64,000 bases of DNA from Candidatus Korobacter versatilis (GTDB lineage: Bacteria > Acidobacteriota > Terriglobia > Terriglobales > Acidobacteriaceae): positions 248,001-312,000 of the forward strand of contig JACPNR010000004.1 in assembly GCA_016185395.1 (NCBI GenBank), given 5' to 3'. Shown piece by piece: positions 46,880 through 57,431 of this stretch. Positions within the stretch are counted from its first letter, which is position 1. Each line of letters starts with the position of its first letter. The notes under the pieces were generated by a model. That model saw nothing but the letters and a program-made list of their open reading frames with translations. It did not search any database and was not told the DNA's origin. Position numbers and translations under genes: made by a program.

Positions 46880-49402
46880 CTAACGCGCCGGCTCGAGCGT
46901 GAGCGTATGCGCGGCGGCGTGGCGCACCGCGTCACGCGAGAAGGGGAGCGGGAAGCTACCGCCTTCTGACCACGCCCTCCACTGGTCCATGTAATAAGAA
47001 CTGAAGATCTGCCCGGACTGCCCGGTCACGATGTTGGAGAGCGAGTCGTCTAGGTTTGCCATATCGATGGTGGAACGTTGTGAGGCGCCGAAGCCGCGTC
47101 CCGCCGCTTTCACGGTGTAGGCGTTCCCCGCCTGTGGCACCATTCCGGGCCCGGACCAATGGCTCAACACCGGCACGGTGCCGAAAAGAGGATGCTGCAT
47201 CACCACCGGCAGCACCTGGCCCCAAGTCCATTGGCGGAGGTCGCGAGGGGCGTCCTTGTCGGAAACGGTGTGTTCCAGCGCGGTCGCGATCAGGTCATCC
47301 CAAGTGGCAGTACCTTTCGGCAGCCAGCGCTGCGGCCGGCGCATGAGTAAGGTCTCGAGCGCGGCCGACTGCATGCCCCACGAATACTCCTTGTAGACGC
47401 CGCTCACGATCCGTTTCGGCCGGGTGCTCCCGGCTTCGGCGTCCGGCGGACCAAGGTAGCCCTCGAGCAATGCTTGCCAAAGATATCGCCGCGCGACCCC
47501 GGTGAGCACGGGCGCGACTGAATCCGGCGTGACGCGGCCGTCCCACGCACGCAGGATGTCCGCGGCCTTGCGCGCGCGGTCAGACGGATTGCGCGCGTGG
47601 TCGATGGCGTACACGATGCGCTCGGCGATGAAATGGTCGTAGTCCGAATAAACATCCATCTGCAACGCGAGCATGTCGGCGGGAGCGAACTTCCGTCCCG
47701 CGCCCAGCATGCGATAGATGCGCTCCTGGCGATAGGGCGGGAACCACTGGTTGCCGGTCATGTACTTGTAGCCGTCCGGCGTGATGCGCGCGTTCGCGGT
47801 AGCCAGGATGCCGCTCTCCGGATCGTAGACCTGCGGCAGCTCAGCGAAAGGGATGTTGCCGCTCCACTCGTGCGTGTCGTCGGCGCCGGAGACAGGCAGG
47901 TTGCCGTCCCAGCCATTGCGGATCGGGATCATGCCGGTGGCCTGGTAGCCGATGTGTCCATCCACGTCGGCATAGACGACGTTCAGCGCCGGCGCGACGT
48001 GCCGCGACCATGCGGCGCGGAACTCCGTCCAGTCGGTCGCCGTGTTCAAGTCCCAGTAGATAAGCGAGGGCGGGAGCTTAGGATCGTAGATGTTCCAGCG
48101 CAGCGCGAGCTTGCGTGTCTCCTCCGGCACCAGCGCGGTGATGATCGGCCCATGGCGCGTGACCACAACGTCGAGGGTGACGTCGGGTGCGTGTTTTACC
48201 TTGATGGCCTCCCGTAGATGTTCCGGCTTCTGCCAGCCCTGCGGCGTGCGGTATTCGCCCCCAGCATTGAAGTCTTCAATGTAGACGTCTTCCACGTCCG
48301 GGCCGAGGTTGGTGTAACCCCACGCGATGCGCTGGTTGTGTCCCGCGATGATGTAGGGGAAGCCGGGCACGGTCACACCGGCGGCATTGAACTGGCGTCC
48401 GTCTATCGGCTGCGACAGTTCGAGATGCGCCTCGTACCAGACGTTCGGGATGTGATGCTCGAGGTGCATGTCGTTCGATAGCAGCGGCTTGCCACTCACG
48501 GTGTACGCGCCCGAAACCACCCAGTCGTTCGAGCCCGGGACAAGTCTCGCCTCCGGTTGCGCAGTCGGGATGGGCAAGGGCACCAGCCAGTGCCGCAGGC
48601 GCGTTACCGCGGAATCGTCGTCAGGGTCGTCTTCATTCGCCGGCGGCTCGTCCGGCGAGATGCGCTTCGAGCGCGCCGTTGGCGGGTGGTCGCGCCAGGA
48701 AGTCGTAGGGTAAAGGTCCTTCAATAACTCCGCCGGCACCTTGGCCGCGACTCTCTCGCGTGCCAGATCGTCCGCGTAATAACCATGGTTGAGTGACTCC
48801 ACCAGGTTCAGCACGACGACCATGCAATCTTCGGCCGTCCACACCTTCGGCTCGTACCCGAGCAAGCGGAACTCGATCGGGAACTGATGCCGCGCGCGCT
48901 GCTGTTCGATGAGTGCGTTCACCCCGCGTGCATATGCTTCGAGCTGCGAGCGTTCGCGCGCCGGCAATGCCGCCAAGGCGCGCTGCGCCACCGGACGCAG
49001 CATCAACGTCCGCTGCGCGCGATCGAGCTTGAGCATGTCGGCGCCGAAGAAGGCCGCGCCGAAGACCTCGCTCATCTCGCCCGCGGCGAAGCGCCGGTTG
49101 ATGTCCATCTGCCAGAGGCGGTCTTGCGCCGTGACGAACCCCTGCGCGAAGAACAGGTCGTCGTCCGTCGCGGCGACGATGTGCGGCACGCCGATATGGT
49201 CGCGCGTCACGGTGACCGGCGCGGAGAGCCCGCGCAGCGCAAGCTTGCCATCGAGCTGCGGCAGGGAAGCGTGCGCGACGGAGTAGAACCACGTGGCCAC
49301 TCCAGCGGATGCGAGCAGCACGATGAGGAGTAACGTGCTCGCGATGCGGAGCACGATGCGCCGGACGCGGGGACGGGCAGGAGCGAGTGTGGGGGTGGCC
49401 AT
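46880..49402 (-). CDS. Penicillin acylase family protein (Ntn hydrolase)
   Basis: 840 aa. An N-terminal hydrophobic signal/anchor (VLRIASTLLLIVLLASAGVA), alpha-chain with ATDDDLFFAQGFVTAQDRLW, then the maturation site GSNDWVV with Ser291 as the new N-terminal nucleophile, followed by beta-chain motifs LLSNDMHLEHHIPNVWYEAHL shortened here to its core, VTVPGFPYIIAGHNQRIAWG, and a C-terminal GNAYTVKAAG. Substrates in this family range from beta-lactams to acyl-homoserine lactones; the specificity is unknown. It probably acts in the periplasm. Confidence 0.92.
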   Translation of the reverse strand: MATPTLAPARPRVRRIVLRIASTLLLIVLLASAGVATWFYSVAHASLPQLDGKLALRGLSAPVTVTRDHIGVPHIVAATDDDLFFAQGFVTAQDRLWQMDINRRFAAGEMSEVFGAAFFGADMLKLDRAQRTLMLRPVAQRALAALPARERSQLEAYARGVNALIEQQRARHQFPIEFRLLGYEPKVWTAEDCMVVVLNLVESLNHGYYADDLARERVAAKVPAELLKDLYPTTSWRDHPPTARSKRISPDEPPANEDDPDDDSAVTRLRHWLVPLPIPTAQPEARLVPGSNDWVVSGAYTVSGKPLLSNDMHLEHHIPNVWYEAHLELSQPIDGRQFNAAGVTVPGFPYIIAGHNQRIAWGYTNLGPDVEDVYIEDFNAGGEYRTPQGWQKPEHLREAIKVKHAPDVTLDVVVTRHGPIITALVPEETRKLALRWNIYDPKLPPSLIYWDLNTATDWTEFRAAWSRHVAPALNVVYADVDGHIGYQATGMIPIRNGWDGNLPVSGADDTHEWSGNIPFAELPQVYDPESGILATANARITPDGYKYMTGNQWFPPYRQERIYRMLGAGRKFAPADMLALQMDVYSDYDHFIAERIVYAIDHARNPSDRARKAADILRAWDGRVTPDSVAPVLTGVARRYLWQALLEGYLGPPDAEAGSTRPKRIVSGVYKEYSWGMQSAALETLLMRRPQRWLPKGTATWDDLIATALEHTVSDKDAPRDLRQWTWGQVLPVVMQHPLFGTVPVLSHWSGPGMVPQAGNAYTVKAAGRGFGASQRSTIDMANLDDSLSNIVTGQSGQIFSSYYMDQWRAWSEGGSFPLPFSRDAVRHAAAHTLTLEPAR

Positions 49403-49537
49403 GTCTGGTTTTCGTCCGGAGGCGCGAGTGTGACCCGATTGTATGGACGCAGCCTCCCGCCGACAATCGGGGAAATCGCGTATGGCCAGGCAGGTGGATG
49501 GTATTCTGATGGCCGCTTCAGGCGGAAATCCTCACCA

Positions 49538-50035
49538 ATGCTGCAAAAACGCATCGACGATCAGGCTTCTATCTCGCGCGAGCAGGTGCGCGAAGCCCAG
49601 GAGCTTTTTTACAAGCACCTGAAGAGAGTCGGGCTGAAACATACCGACCAGCGCGACACCATCCTGCGCACCTTCCTCGAGACCCGCGACCATCTCTCCA
49701 CCGACGAACTGCACCGGCTGGTGAAGAAGAAGGACCCAAAGATCGGCTTCACCACCGTCTACCGCACGCTCAAGCTTCTTTCCGACTGCGGCCTCGCCAG
49801 CGAGGTGGCATTCCACGACGGCGTCGCTCGCTTCGAGCACCAGTACAACCGGCGCAGTCACCATCACATGGTCTGCACCGAGTGCGGCGGCTCGGTCGAG
49901 TTCTTTTCCCCGGAGGTCGGCAAGCTGGAGCAGGAGATCGGACGCAAACACCACTACCTCACCACGCGGCACACCTTCCAGATCTATGGCCTATGCGAGG
50001 AGTGCCGCAAGAAGCAGGCGCGACGCATCGTTTAG
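49538..50035 (+). CDS. Fur-family transcriptional regulator
   Basis: 165 aa from ATG 49538; the upstream frame is not conserved. Winged-helix part GLKHTDQRDTILRTFLETRD and IGFTTVYRTLKLLSDCGLAS; dimerisation/metal part HHHMVCTECGGSVEFFSPEV with CxxC, later RHTFQIYGLCEECRKKQ with a second CxxC (structural Zn). Both metal sites look intact. It could be Fur, Zur or PerR; the sequence alone does not decide. The N-terminal 25 residues are longer than in Fur. Confidence 0.9.
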   Translation: MLQKRIDDQASISREQVREAQELFYKHLKRVGLKHTDQRDTILRTFLETRDHLSTDELHRLVKKKDPKIGFTTVYRTLKLLSDCGLASEVAFHDGVARFEHQYNRRSHHHMVCTECGGSVEFFSPEVGKLEQEIGRKHHYLTTRHTFQIYGLCEECRKKQARRIV

Positions 50036-50064
50036 CAGGCCGCCGGCTACTAGGCCCGAGTCTA

Positions 50065-50090
50065 AGGCGTTTTCCGCGCCTTTTTTCCTT
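50065..50090 (+). terminator. Intrinsic terminator of the Fur-family gene
   Basis: AAGGCG-7 nt-CGCCTT followed by TTTT, ending the transcript 30 nt after the stop. Confidence 0.75.
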
Positions 50091-50202
50091 TGCGCTGACC
50101 GGTTTATTTGGTAACGTCCCGCCAACACTTTCAGCTGACGCGCGTTTGCGGACGGGGGTCTGCGACCGGCGCGCGGCAACCATTCGAGTTTAGGAGGAAG
50201 AC

Positions 50203-50595
50203 ATGGGTTCACCAGGCGCAGCGCCGGCACCGGCCGGGAGCGGTTCGTCGGATAACATTATCGGATTGCTCTGTTATTCGCCCGTCGCGATCATCGCAGA
50301 TATTTTTGTTCTCGTGGCCGAGCCGTACAAGAACAGCAAGTTCCTGCGTTTCCACGCCTTTCAGTCGTTGTTCCTGTTTGCCGCCTGCATCGTGGTAAGC
50401 ATCGGCCTGACGGTCATCGGCATCGTCCTCGGCATGATCGCTGGGCCGCTCGCGCTGATCATGTTCCCGATCCAGATGCTTTTCAGCCTGGGCATTCTGA
50501 TCATTGCCGTGATGATGATGATCAAGGCATATGGCATGCAGATGACACAGCTTCCGGTCATCGGCAAGATGGCAATGGACCAGGCCAACAAGTAG
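50203..50595 (+). CDS. Small membrane protein, DUF4870-like
   Basis: 130 aa with GAGGAAG ahead of the ATG. After a Gly/Ala/Pro-rich start it has three hydrophobic segments, the conserved FLRFHAFQSLFLFA, and VMMMIKAYGMQMTQLPVIG. This is the small family of 'DUF4870/TM2-like' proteins with unknown function. A perfect hairpin terminator follows. Confidence 0.75.
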   Translation: MGSPGAAPAPAGSGSSDNIIGLLCYSPVAIIADIFVLVAEPYKNSKFLRFHAFQSLFLFAACIVVSIGLTVIGIVLGMIAGPLALIMFPIQMLFSLGILIIAVMMMIKAYGMQMTQLPVIGKMAMDQANK

Positions 50596-50608
50596 ACCGC
50601 CTAATCCC

Positions 50609-50641
50609 GAAAGCGCGGCCTGCGGGCCGCGCTTTTCTTTT
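50609..50641 (+). terminator. Intrinsic terminator of the DUF4870-like gene
   Basis: A 10-bp perfect stem AAGCGCGGCC/GGCCGCGCTT with TGCG loop, then TTCTTTT. Confidence 0.93.
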
Positions 50642-50733
50642 GCGAAGCAGTCGCTCCACTTGACACCCCGCTCCGGGGATGAGATTCCTATCTACTTCTG
50701 TCTGGCAGGGAACATCGGACAGGAAGGGGCGGC

Positions 50734-51702
50734 TTGCAGGTAAAGGTCTTTTACCACGACAAATGTTTTGACGGCGCCGCCTCGGCCGGCCTGTTCGCGC
50801 GCTTTTACCGGGAGCGCATCCGCGAAGACGTGGAATTCGTCTTCCACGGCCTGGTGCACCGCGCCGGCGCCCTGTTCGACGAGGCCACTTTCACCGGCGA
50901 CGAGAACGCCATCGTCGACTTCAAGTACTCCAGCTCGCCCAGGATCACCTGGTGGTTCGACCATCACCAGAGCGCCTTCCTCACCCCTGCCGACGCCTCC
51001 CACTACGAGCGCCAGCAGAGCAACAAGAAGTTCTTCGACCCGGACTACAAGTCGTGCAGCAAGTTCATCGCGGATGCCACCCAGCAGCGCTTCGGCTTCG
51101 ATCCCAAACCCGTGGCCGAGCTGGTCGAGTGGGCTGACATCATTGACGGCGCCCAGTTCAAGAGCGCTGACGTAGCCGTCGAGATGAAGGAGCCGGCCAT
51201 GCGGCTGGCCATGATTATCGAGGCCACGCAGGACCAAACCTTCACACCCAGACTTATTCCTGTGATGGTGACCAAGCCCCTGGCCGGCGTGCTGCAGGAG
51301 CCGTTCGTCGCCGAGCTGCTGCCGCCGCTGCTCGAGCGCCACAAGAAGTCCATCGCCATCATGCGCGAGCGCACTGAATCCAAGGACGGCACCGTTTTCT
51401 TCGACGTGACCGACCAGGACCTCGAGGGCTACAACAAGTTCGTCCCGTACTACCTCCACCCCGAATGCGTATATTCCGTCGGGTTGAGCAAGAGCTCCTT
51501 CCGGACTAAGGTCTCGGTCGGCTCCAACCCCTGGACGCAGGCCAAGAACATGGTGAACCTCGCGCACATATGCGAGCGCTACGGCGGCGGCGGTCACGCC
51601 CGAGTAGGTGCCATCTCGTTCGAGCCCGGCCAGACCGAGCGAGCGCGCCAGGCCAGCCGCGAGATCGTCGAAGAACTTCGCGCCAGCTTCCTCCACTCTT
51701 AG
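50734..51702 (+). CDS. DHH-superfamily phosphoesterase
   Basis: 322 aa from TTG 50734 with AGGAAGGGG upstream. The N-terminal motif VFYHDKCFDGAASAGLF and ITWWFDHHQSAF give the DHH metal/active-site residues, and the C-terminal YGGGGHARVGAISFEP is the DHHA1 GGGH substrate-binding motif. Relatives include c-di-AMP/pApA and nanoRNA phosphodiesterases, but this branch is uncharacterised and shorter than GdpP. It is flanked by unrelated genes. Confidence 0.83.
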   Translation: MQVKVFYHDKCFDGAASAGLFARFYRERIREDVEFVFHGLVHRAGALFDEATFTGDENAIVDFKYSSSPRITWWFDHHQSAFLTPADASHYERQQSNKKFFDPDYKSCSKFIADATQQRFGFDPKPVAELVEWADIIDGAQFKSADVAVEMKEPAMRLAMIIEATQDQTFTPRLIPVMVTKPLAGVLQEPFVAELLPPLLERHKKSIAIMRERTESKDGTVFFDVTDQDLEGYNKFVPYYLHPECVYSVGLSKSSFRTKVSVGSNPWTQAKNMVNLAHICERYGGGGHARVGAISFEPGQTERARQASREIVEELRASFLHS

Positions 51703-51915
51703 ATAAAGTTGCTGCCCCACCTTCAACGTACTAAGGCCCGCCCGTAACCCCAGCCTACTACCTGATTCCACGTATCTTAGCGGACCCATTGAAGCAGAGT
51801 AGATGCGCCGCTAAGGTCGTTACACCCATTGGAAAATGCTCTTGTGCGATGCGCAAGATGGACATCGTTCATGAGCTTTTTGTTCGTCAGGGCAATCCAG
51901 TCCAGGAGTACAGCA

Positions 51916-52641
51916 TTGCAGTCCCAATCATTCTCGCGTTTTGTTCGGCTGGCGGTATTGGCGGGTTTCGGGTTCGTGGCATCCGCTGCTTTCGGCAGCA
52001 CAACCATCTCGAACATCGACTCGAAGACCGGATGGCAAGGTTGCAGCGCATGTGCCGGCAAGGCAGGCGCCGGCCCGGTCGCGACTTTCAGCAGCACGTC
52101 CGGACATTCTTCCCCCTCGATGGACGGCAATTCCCGGCAGTTCAACCTCGGCGGCGCCACCCCTTACGCCAACGCTCTCTGGTGGAAGCAGCTCGGCGCG
52201 AACAGCGGGGTAAAGAATTTCAAATACGACCTCTACTACTACATCAAGAACCCGCCGGCCGCGCAGGCCCTCGAGTTCGACGTGAACCAGTCGCTCGACG
52301 GCAAGAAGTACATCTTTGGCACGCAGTGCAACATCAAGGACGGCCGAGTGTGGGATGTCTACGATCCCTACAACCGGGCTTGGAAGCACACCAGCATCAG
52401 CTGTGCGACCCCAAAGTCCTACACCTGGCATCACGTGGTGCTCGAGTTCCAGCGCACCTCGGCGCCGAACGTAAATTTCATCGCCGTCACCATCAATGGC
52501 ACCAAGCACTACTTCAATCGCTTGTACGCCCCACGCAGCAGCTCGGCCAACGAGATCAACGTTGCCTTCCAGATGGACGGCAACGGTTCGATGACGGATT
52601 ACTCGGTCTGGCTCGATAAGGTGACGCTGACTTACTGGTAG
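51916..52641 (+). CDS. Secreted protein of unknown function
   Basis: 241 aa from TTG 51916, chosen for AGGAG 7 nt upstream and the signal peptide it gives (QSFSRFVRLAVLAGFGFVAS then AAFG). The mature part is rich in aromatic residues and beta structure (NFKYDLYYYIKNPPAAQALE, YTWHHVVLEFQRTSAPNVNF, FQMDGNGSMTDYSVWLDKVT). It resembles a beta-sandwich lectin/LamG-like fold by pattern only. Cys residues near the N-terminus (WQGCSACAGK) could form a disulfide or bind a ligand. I do not recognise a family. Confidence 0.7.
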   Translation: MQSQSFSRFVRLAVLAGFGFVASAAFGSTTISNIDSKTGWQGCSACAGKAGAGPVATFSSTSGHSSPSMDGNSRQFNLGGATPYANALWWKQLGANSGVKNFKYDLYYYIKNPPAAQALEFDVNQSLDGKKYIFGTQCNIKDGRVWDVYDPYNRAWKHTSISCATPKSYTWHHVVLEFQRTSAPNVNFIAVTINGTKHYFNRLYAPRSSSANEINVAFQMDGNGSMTDYSVWLDKVTLTYW

Positions 52642-52825
52642 ACCCAAAGCAATGGATGAGATCCACCGGCAAGACAACGCACGGCAGGTGGCGAGCCTCT
52701 GGCCTATCGAGGACGTCCAGCAGTAGTAAGCACGCTAGGGCCCGCGCCTGATTGTCCATCGCAGCGAACGGGAGGACACTGACTGAGGCCTCCAGCAAAA
52801 GACATCCGCTCCACGAGGTTTGGTT

Positions 52826-54076
52826 TTGCAGAAGAAGTTTGCCAACATCGCATTCGCACTGGTGCTCGCAGCCCTGCCCGCAGCCGCCGGCGCCGCGTCC
52901 CCGCGCGCGACGAAGGCAGCCAGACCCGGCGCTGGGTCTCAGGTTGCGCGTAAGCAGGCGAAGCAGAAGTTCGTGCTCGACGTGGTCCGCATGGCGGTGG
53001 CGCTGCCGCAGCCCGATCCGCAGGACCGCCTGCGCGTGTTGAACTCGGCCACGGGCGTCATCGGACCGATGAACAGCGCCATGGCCCGCCAGTTCACCAC
53101 CGAAGGCGCGCGCCTGGAGGCCGAGCTGATTGCCGGCGGTGGCAGGCCTGCCGTCAGTATCTTCTCGGCGGGCTCGGTGGATTGCGCCGTCGCTGCCCAA
53201 TTCATGGACATGGTCCCGCAAGACGCCGTTGCGCGCGCGGAAGACTCGCTGCTCGCCGCGCTCTCCGTCTGTCCGAACACCACGCGCGAACCGCTACGCC
53301 GCAAGTTGGAAGCCGCGCTCGAGAATGGCATCGTCTCGGCGCGACCGCTGCTTGCGCTTATGGAAACAAGCGGCCCGTCTTCGCGTTGGTCGCAGGAGAC
53401 CTTCACCAAGATGTTTTCCGCCCTGCCGAAGGGAGCGGAGCAGCTCGCCGAGGCCCCCAACTACGCTGCCATGCTGATCCAGATGGCGCCCGCAGTGGAG
53501 AAGGACGTCGCCAAAGATGCCGGCGTCAGGTTCCTGGAGTGGCTCGGCCAGTTCGGGCAGGGAAGCCAGCGCAATCTGGCCGTCAACATGGCGATGGGAG
53601 TGTTGCGCGATACGCTGGGCGAGGCCAAGCTGAGGGAGGCCCTTGCCAGCAACGTGGTGGCGCAGAGCGTCGCCGGCACCGAAGGACAGCCCGGGGAGAT
53701 CGAGCATCCGGAAGAGGAGAGCGTTTCGGTGCTTGAGGCCATGGGCGCAAAGGGGGATCAGAGCGAGCGCTTGCGCGGCCTACCGGCCTCGCTGCGCGCC
53801 CGGGAGGCCGCGGCGCACGGCTTTGCCACCGGCACCCGCGGAGACCGTAAGCTGGCCGACCGTTACTTCGATATGGCCTACTCGGCGCTCGATGAGGTCT
53901 GGTCGGGCCGCACCCCGGAGAAGAACGTCCCCGCCGTGGTCGAGGAAGTGAGCGAAGCGGCCGCGCAGGTGGACGCCGTTGCTGCCCTCCAGCGCGCCCA
54001 GAGACTCACTGAACCCTCGGCACAAGCGATCAGCATGCTCGCCGTGGCTCGCGTCGTCGTCGGAAGCCAGAACTAG
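52826..54076 (+). CDS. Secreted protein of unknown function, alpha-helical
   Basis: 416 aa from TTG 52826 (GAGG 7 nt ahead; a TTG at 52820 is also possible). It has a signal peptide (QKKFANIAFALVLAALPAAA). The mature part is mostly helical and Ala-rich, with no motif I recognise; runs such as LAEAPNYAAMLIQMAPAVEK and AAAQVDAVAALQRAQRLTEP are repeat-like but not TPR by eye. It ends with a terminator 10 nt later. It is in the same direction as the previous unknown secreted gene, 184 nt apart. Confidence 0.7.
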   Translation: MQKKFANIAFALVLAALPAAAGAASPRATKAARPGAGSQVARKQAKQKFVLDVVRMAVALPQPDPQDRLRVLNSATGVIGPMNSAMARQFTTEGARLEAELIAGGGRPAVSIFSAGSVDCAVAAQFMDMVPQDAVARAEDSLLAALSVCPNTTREPLRRKLEAALENGIVSARPLLALMETSGPSSRWSQETFTKMFSALPKGAEQLAEAPNYAAMLIQMAPAVEKDVAKDAGVRFLEWLGQFGQGSQRNLAVNMAMGVLRDTLGEAKLREALASNVVAQSVAGTEGQPGEIEHPEEESVSVLEAMGAKGDQSERLRGLPASLRAREAAAHGFATGTRGDRKLADRYFDMAYSALDEVWSGRTPEKNVPAVVEEVSEAAAQVDAVAALQRAQRLTEPSAQAISMLAVARVVVGSQN

Positions 54077-54079
54077 CCA

Positions 54080-54106
54080 AACCCCGGATGCTCCAGCCGG
54101 GCTTTT
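54080..54106 (+). terminator. Intrinsic terminator of the helical secreted-protein gene
   Basis: CCCGG-9 nt-CCGGG followed by CTTTT, right after the stop. Confidence 0.6.
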
Positions 54107-54324
54107 GCTTCCGCCCTGCCTCCGGTATCTGCGCCGATAGGTGTGCGCTGGCGCACGGTGGCTCGGGTTTGCATCCCGCCCCCCGAAATCGAGAGGTGCA
54201 CGAGGACCGAGGCGTATACTCTGGGGGTCTCGTTCGCATCCTTCCGCCACGCTGTCCTCGACGGTTTCTTGCGCAACTGACTTCGGACTAGCTCCGACAG
54301 CTTGCAGTCTCGTGGAGAAAATAC

Positions 54325-54672
54325 GTGAAGATCTACGTTGGGAACCTTCCTTTTGACGCAACCGAAGATGAAGTGCGCCAGATGTTCGAGCCGCATGGCG
54401 CAACCACCTCAGTCAGCATGGTGAACGACAACATGACCGGCAGGTTTCGCGGTTTTGGTTTCGTCGAAATGAGCGATGCGGACGCTGCCAAGGCCATCGC
54501 AGCGCTCAACGGTAAAGACCTGCGCGGACGTGCCTTGACCGTCAACGAGTCCCGCCCCAAGACCGGCGGCGGCGGCGGACGGGGCGGCGACCGTGGCGGA
54601 CGCGGCGGCGGTGGTGGTGGCCGTGGCGGCTACGGCGGCGGCGGTGGTGGCGGCGGACGCGACCGCTGGTAG
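54325..54672 (+). CDS. RRM-domain RNA-binding protein with Gly-rich tail
   Basis: 115 aa from GTG 54325. One RNA recognition motif: RNP2 KIYVGNLPF, RNP1 RFRGFGFVEM, followed by a Gly/Arg-rich tail (RGGYGGGG) typical of bacterial Rbp proteins and plant GRPs. These bind single-stranded RNA and are often cold-induced chaperones. The 248-nt space before the start is long and could hold a regulatory leader. It is convergent with a DEAD-box helicase gene across a shared hairpin. Confidence 0.93.
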   Translation: MKIYVGNLPFDATEDEVRQMFEPHGATTSVSMVNDNMTGRFRGFGFVEMSDADAAKAIAALNGKDLRGRALTVNESRPKTGGGGGRGGDRGGRGGGGGGRGGYGGGGGGGGRDRW

Positions 54673-54689
54673 CAATCCTCTCGCAATAA

Positions 54690-54715
54690 GAACGGCACGC
54701 CGAAGCGTGCCGTTC
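54690..54715. terminator. Bidirectional hairpin between convergent RRM and helicase genes
   Basis: An 11-bp perfect stem GAACGGCACGC/GCGTGCCGTTC with CGAA loop. T content after it is modest on both strands. Confidence 0.7.
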
Positions 54716-54738
54716 GTTCCTTGGCTGGAGAACTGCGC

Positions 54739-55968
<1,230 letters not shown>

Positions 55969-56200
55969 TTTAAGTTGTAGCTTTCCTAAGACGCGTGGCG
56001 GCTGCAAACGAGAATCCGCTGTCTGCTGGGCGCGGGACGCCGTCTTCGGCTGATGTCGCGGAATGCTTAGACGGGAGGAAAAACGAGGTAGGGGTTTCAG
56101 TCAGTGACTTGATACCTACCGCACGCTCACGTGCGATATCAACGCATACTCAGAATAACACAGATGCACCAGAGTAGTTGCAGGTGGGCTGTTGACCAAG

Positions 56201-56277
56201 TGGAGGCCCCGGGCAGATTCGAACTGCCGACCTGCGGTTTAGGAAACCGACGCTCTATCCATCTGAGCTACGGGGCC
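56201..56277 (-). tRNA. tRNA-Arg (anticodon CCT)
   Basis: 77 nt with encoded CCA. Acceptor GGCCCCG/CGGGGCC, anticodon loop TTCCTAA (CCT) on a mostly paired stem, and T arm GGCAG-TTCGAAT-CTGCC. Confidence 0.93.
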
Positions 56278-56367
56278 TGGTCGCCATTTTAGCCCAGCAC
56301 GGAAACGGTTCCCCAGAACATGCCCTGGGAACCAGCATGGGCAGCTCTGGGGACCGCCCATCGCGGC

Positions 56368-56373
56368 TATAAT
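56368..56373 (+). promoter_or_regulatory. -10 element of the GT2 gene
   Basis: TATAAT in GGCTATAATAGG, only 10 nt from the ATG, so the mRNA would be nearly leaderless. No -35 hexamer at the usual place. Confidence 0.55.
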
Positions 56374-56383
56374 AGGGACATCG

Positions 56384-57352
56384 ATGTCGCTCAAATATTC
56401 CATCGTCGTCCCCTTCCACAACGAGGAAGAGTCCGTCACCGAGCTCTACGACCGCCTGAAAGCCGTCATGGAGACCGCCGGCGAGCCCTTCGAGTTCGTC
56501 TTCGTCGACGATGGCTCGCGCGATCACACCTTCCGCCAGCTGCAGGACATCGCCGCCGTGGATAGCCGCGTCGTCGTCGTCAAGCTGCGCCGCAACTTCG
56601 GACAGACCTCCGCCCTCGCCGCCGGCTTCGACCACGCCCAGGGTGAGTACGTCATCGCCATGGATGGCGACCTGCAACATGATCCAGCCGATGTCCCCCT
56701 GTTCCTCGAGAAATTGGAAGAGGGATACGACATCGTCAGCGGCTGGCGCAAGGAGCGCGTGGACAACTTCGTCATGCGCCGCATCCCGTCGCGCATCGCC
56801 AACTGGACCATGTCCAAGCTGAGCGGCGTGGACATCCACGATTTTGGTACCACCTTCAAAGCGTATCGCCGCGAGCTGCTCCAGGAGGTCCCGCTCTACG
56901 GCGAGATGCACCGCTTCATCCCGGCGCTCGCGTCCTGGTACGGCGCCTCGATCTGCGAGATCCCCATCAAGAACATCGTGTCAGCGCGCAAGTCGCACTA
57001 TGGCATCTCGCGCACCTTCCGCGTGCTCTTTGACCTGATGACCATTCGCTTCCTGCTCCGTTACCTCGCGCGCCCGCTGCACTTCTTTGGACGCTGGGGC
57101 ATGTTGAGCGCTCTCGCCGGCTGCGGCATCGGCGTCTGGCTGGGATGGGAAAAGTTCGTTCGCCACGTCGTGCTCATGGACCACCACGGTCCCATGATGA
57201 TCTTCGCTGCCGTGCTGGTCCTCGCCGGCGTCCAACTGCTCGCACTCGGACTGCTCGGCGAGATGCAGGTGCGGCATTACTACACCGCCTTCGAAGCCAC
57301 GCCTTATTCCGTGGCCAGAGTCATCCGCACCAAACAAGAAGCCAACGCTTAG
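56384..57352 (+). CDS. Glycosyltransferase family 2 with C-terminal membrane helices (DPM/GtrB-like)
   Basis: 322 aa. GT-A core: SIVVPFHNEEESVTELYDRL, FVDDGSRDHTFRQLQ, AMDGDLQHDPADVPLFLEKL, the SGWRKER segment and two membrane helices near the C-terminus (FGRWGMLSALAGCGIGVWLG, MIFAAVLVLAGVQLLALGLL). This matches polyprenyl-phosphate-dependent glycosyltransferases (DPM1/GtrB/ArnC type), which move a sugar to a lipid carrier. It shares its region with the epimerase below, and both probably feed surface glycan modification. Confidence 0.92.
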   Translation: MSLKYSIVVPFHNEEESVTELYDRLKAVMETAGEPFEFVFVDDGSRDHTFRQLQDIAAVDSRVVVVKLRRNFGQTSALAAGFDHAQGEYVIAMDGDLQHDPADVPLFLEKLEEGYDIVSGWRKERVDNFVMRRIPSRIANWTMSKLSGVDIHDFGTTFKAYRRELLQEVPLYGEMHRFIPALASWYGASICEIPIKNIVSARKSHYGISRTFRVLFDLMTIRFLLRYLARPLHFFGRWGMLSALAGCGIGVWLGWEKFVRHVVLMDHHGPMMIFAAVLVLAGVQLLALGLLGEMQVRHYYTAFEATPYSVARVIRTKQEANA

Positions 57353-57355
57353 AGA

Positions 57356-57431
57356 AGTAGTTAGGAGCTAGTAGTTAGGAGTTAGGTCGGCAAACTCCGC
57401 ACTAACTGCTAACTCCTATCTTTTAACTACT
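57356..57431. repeat. Long imperfect inverted repeat between convergent genes
   Basis: Two 30-nt arms (57356-57385 and 57402-57431) pair with a few mismatches around a 16-nt loop. The left arm itself contains two direct copies of AGTTAGGAG. The right arm runs over the last codons of the epimerase gene. It may act as a two-way terminator. Confidence 0.7.
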
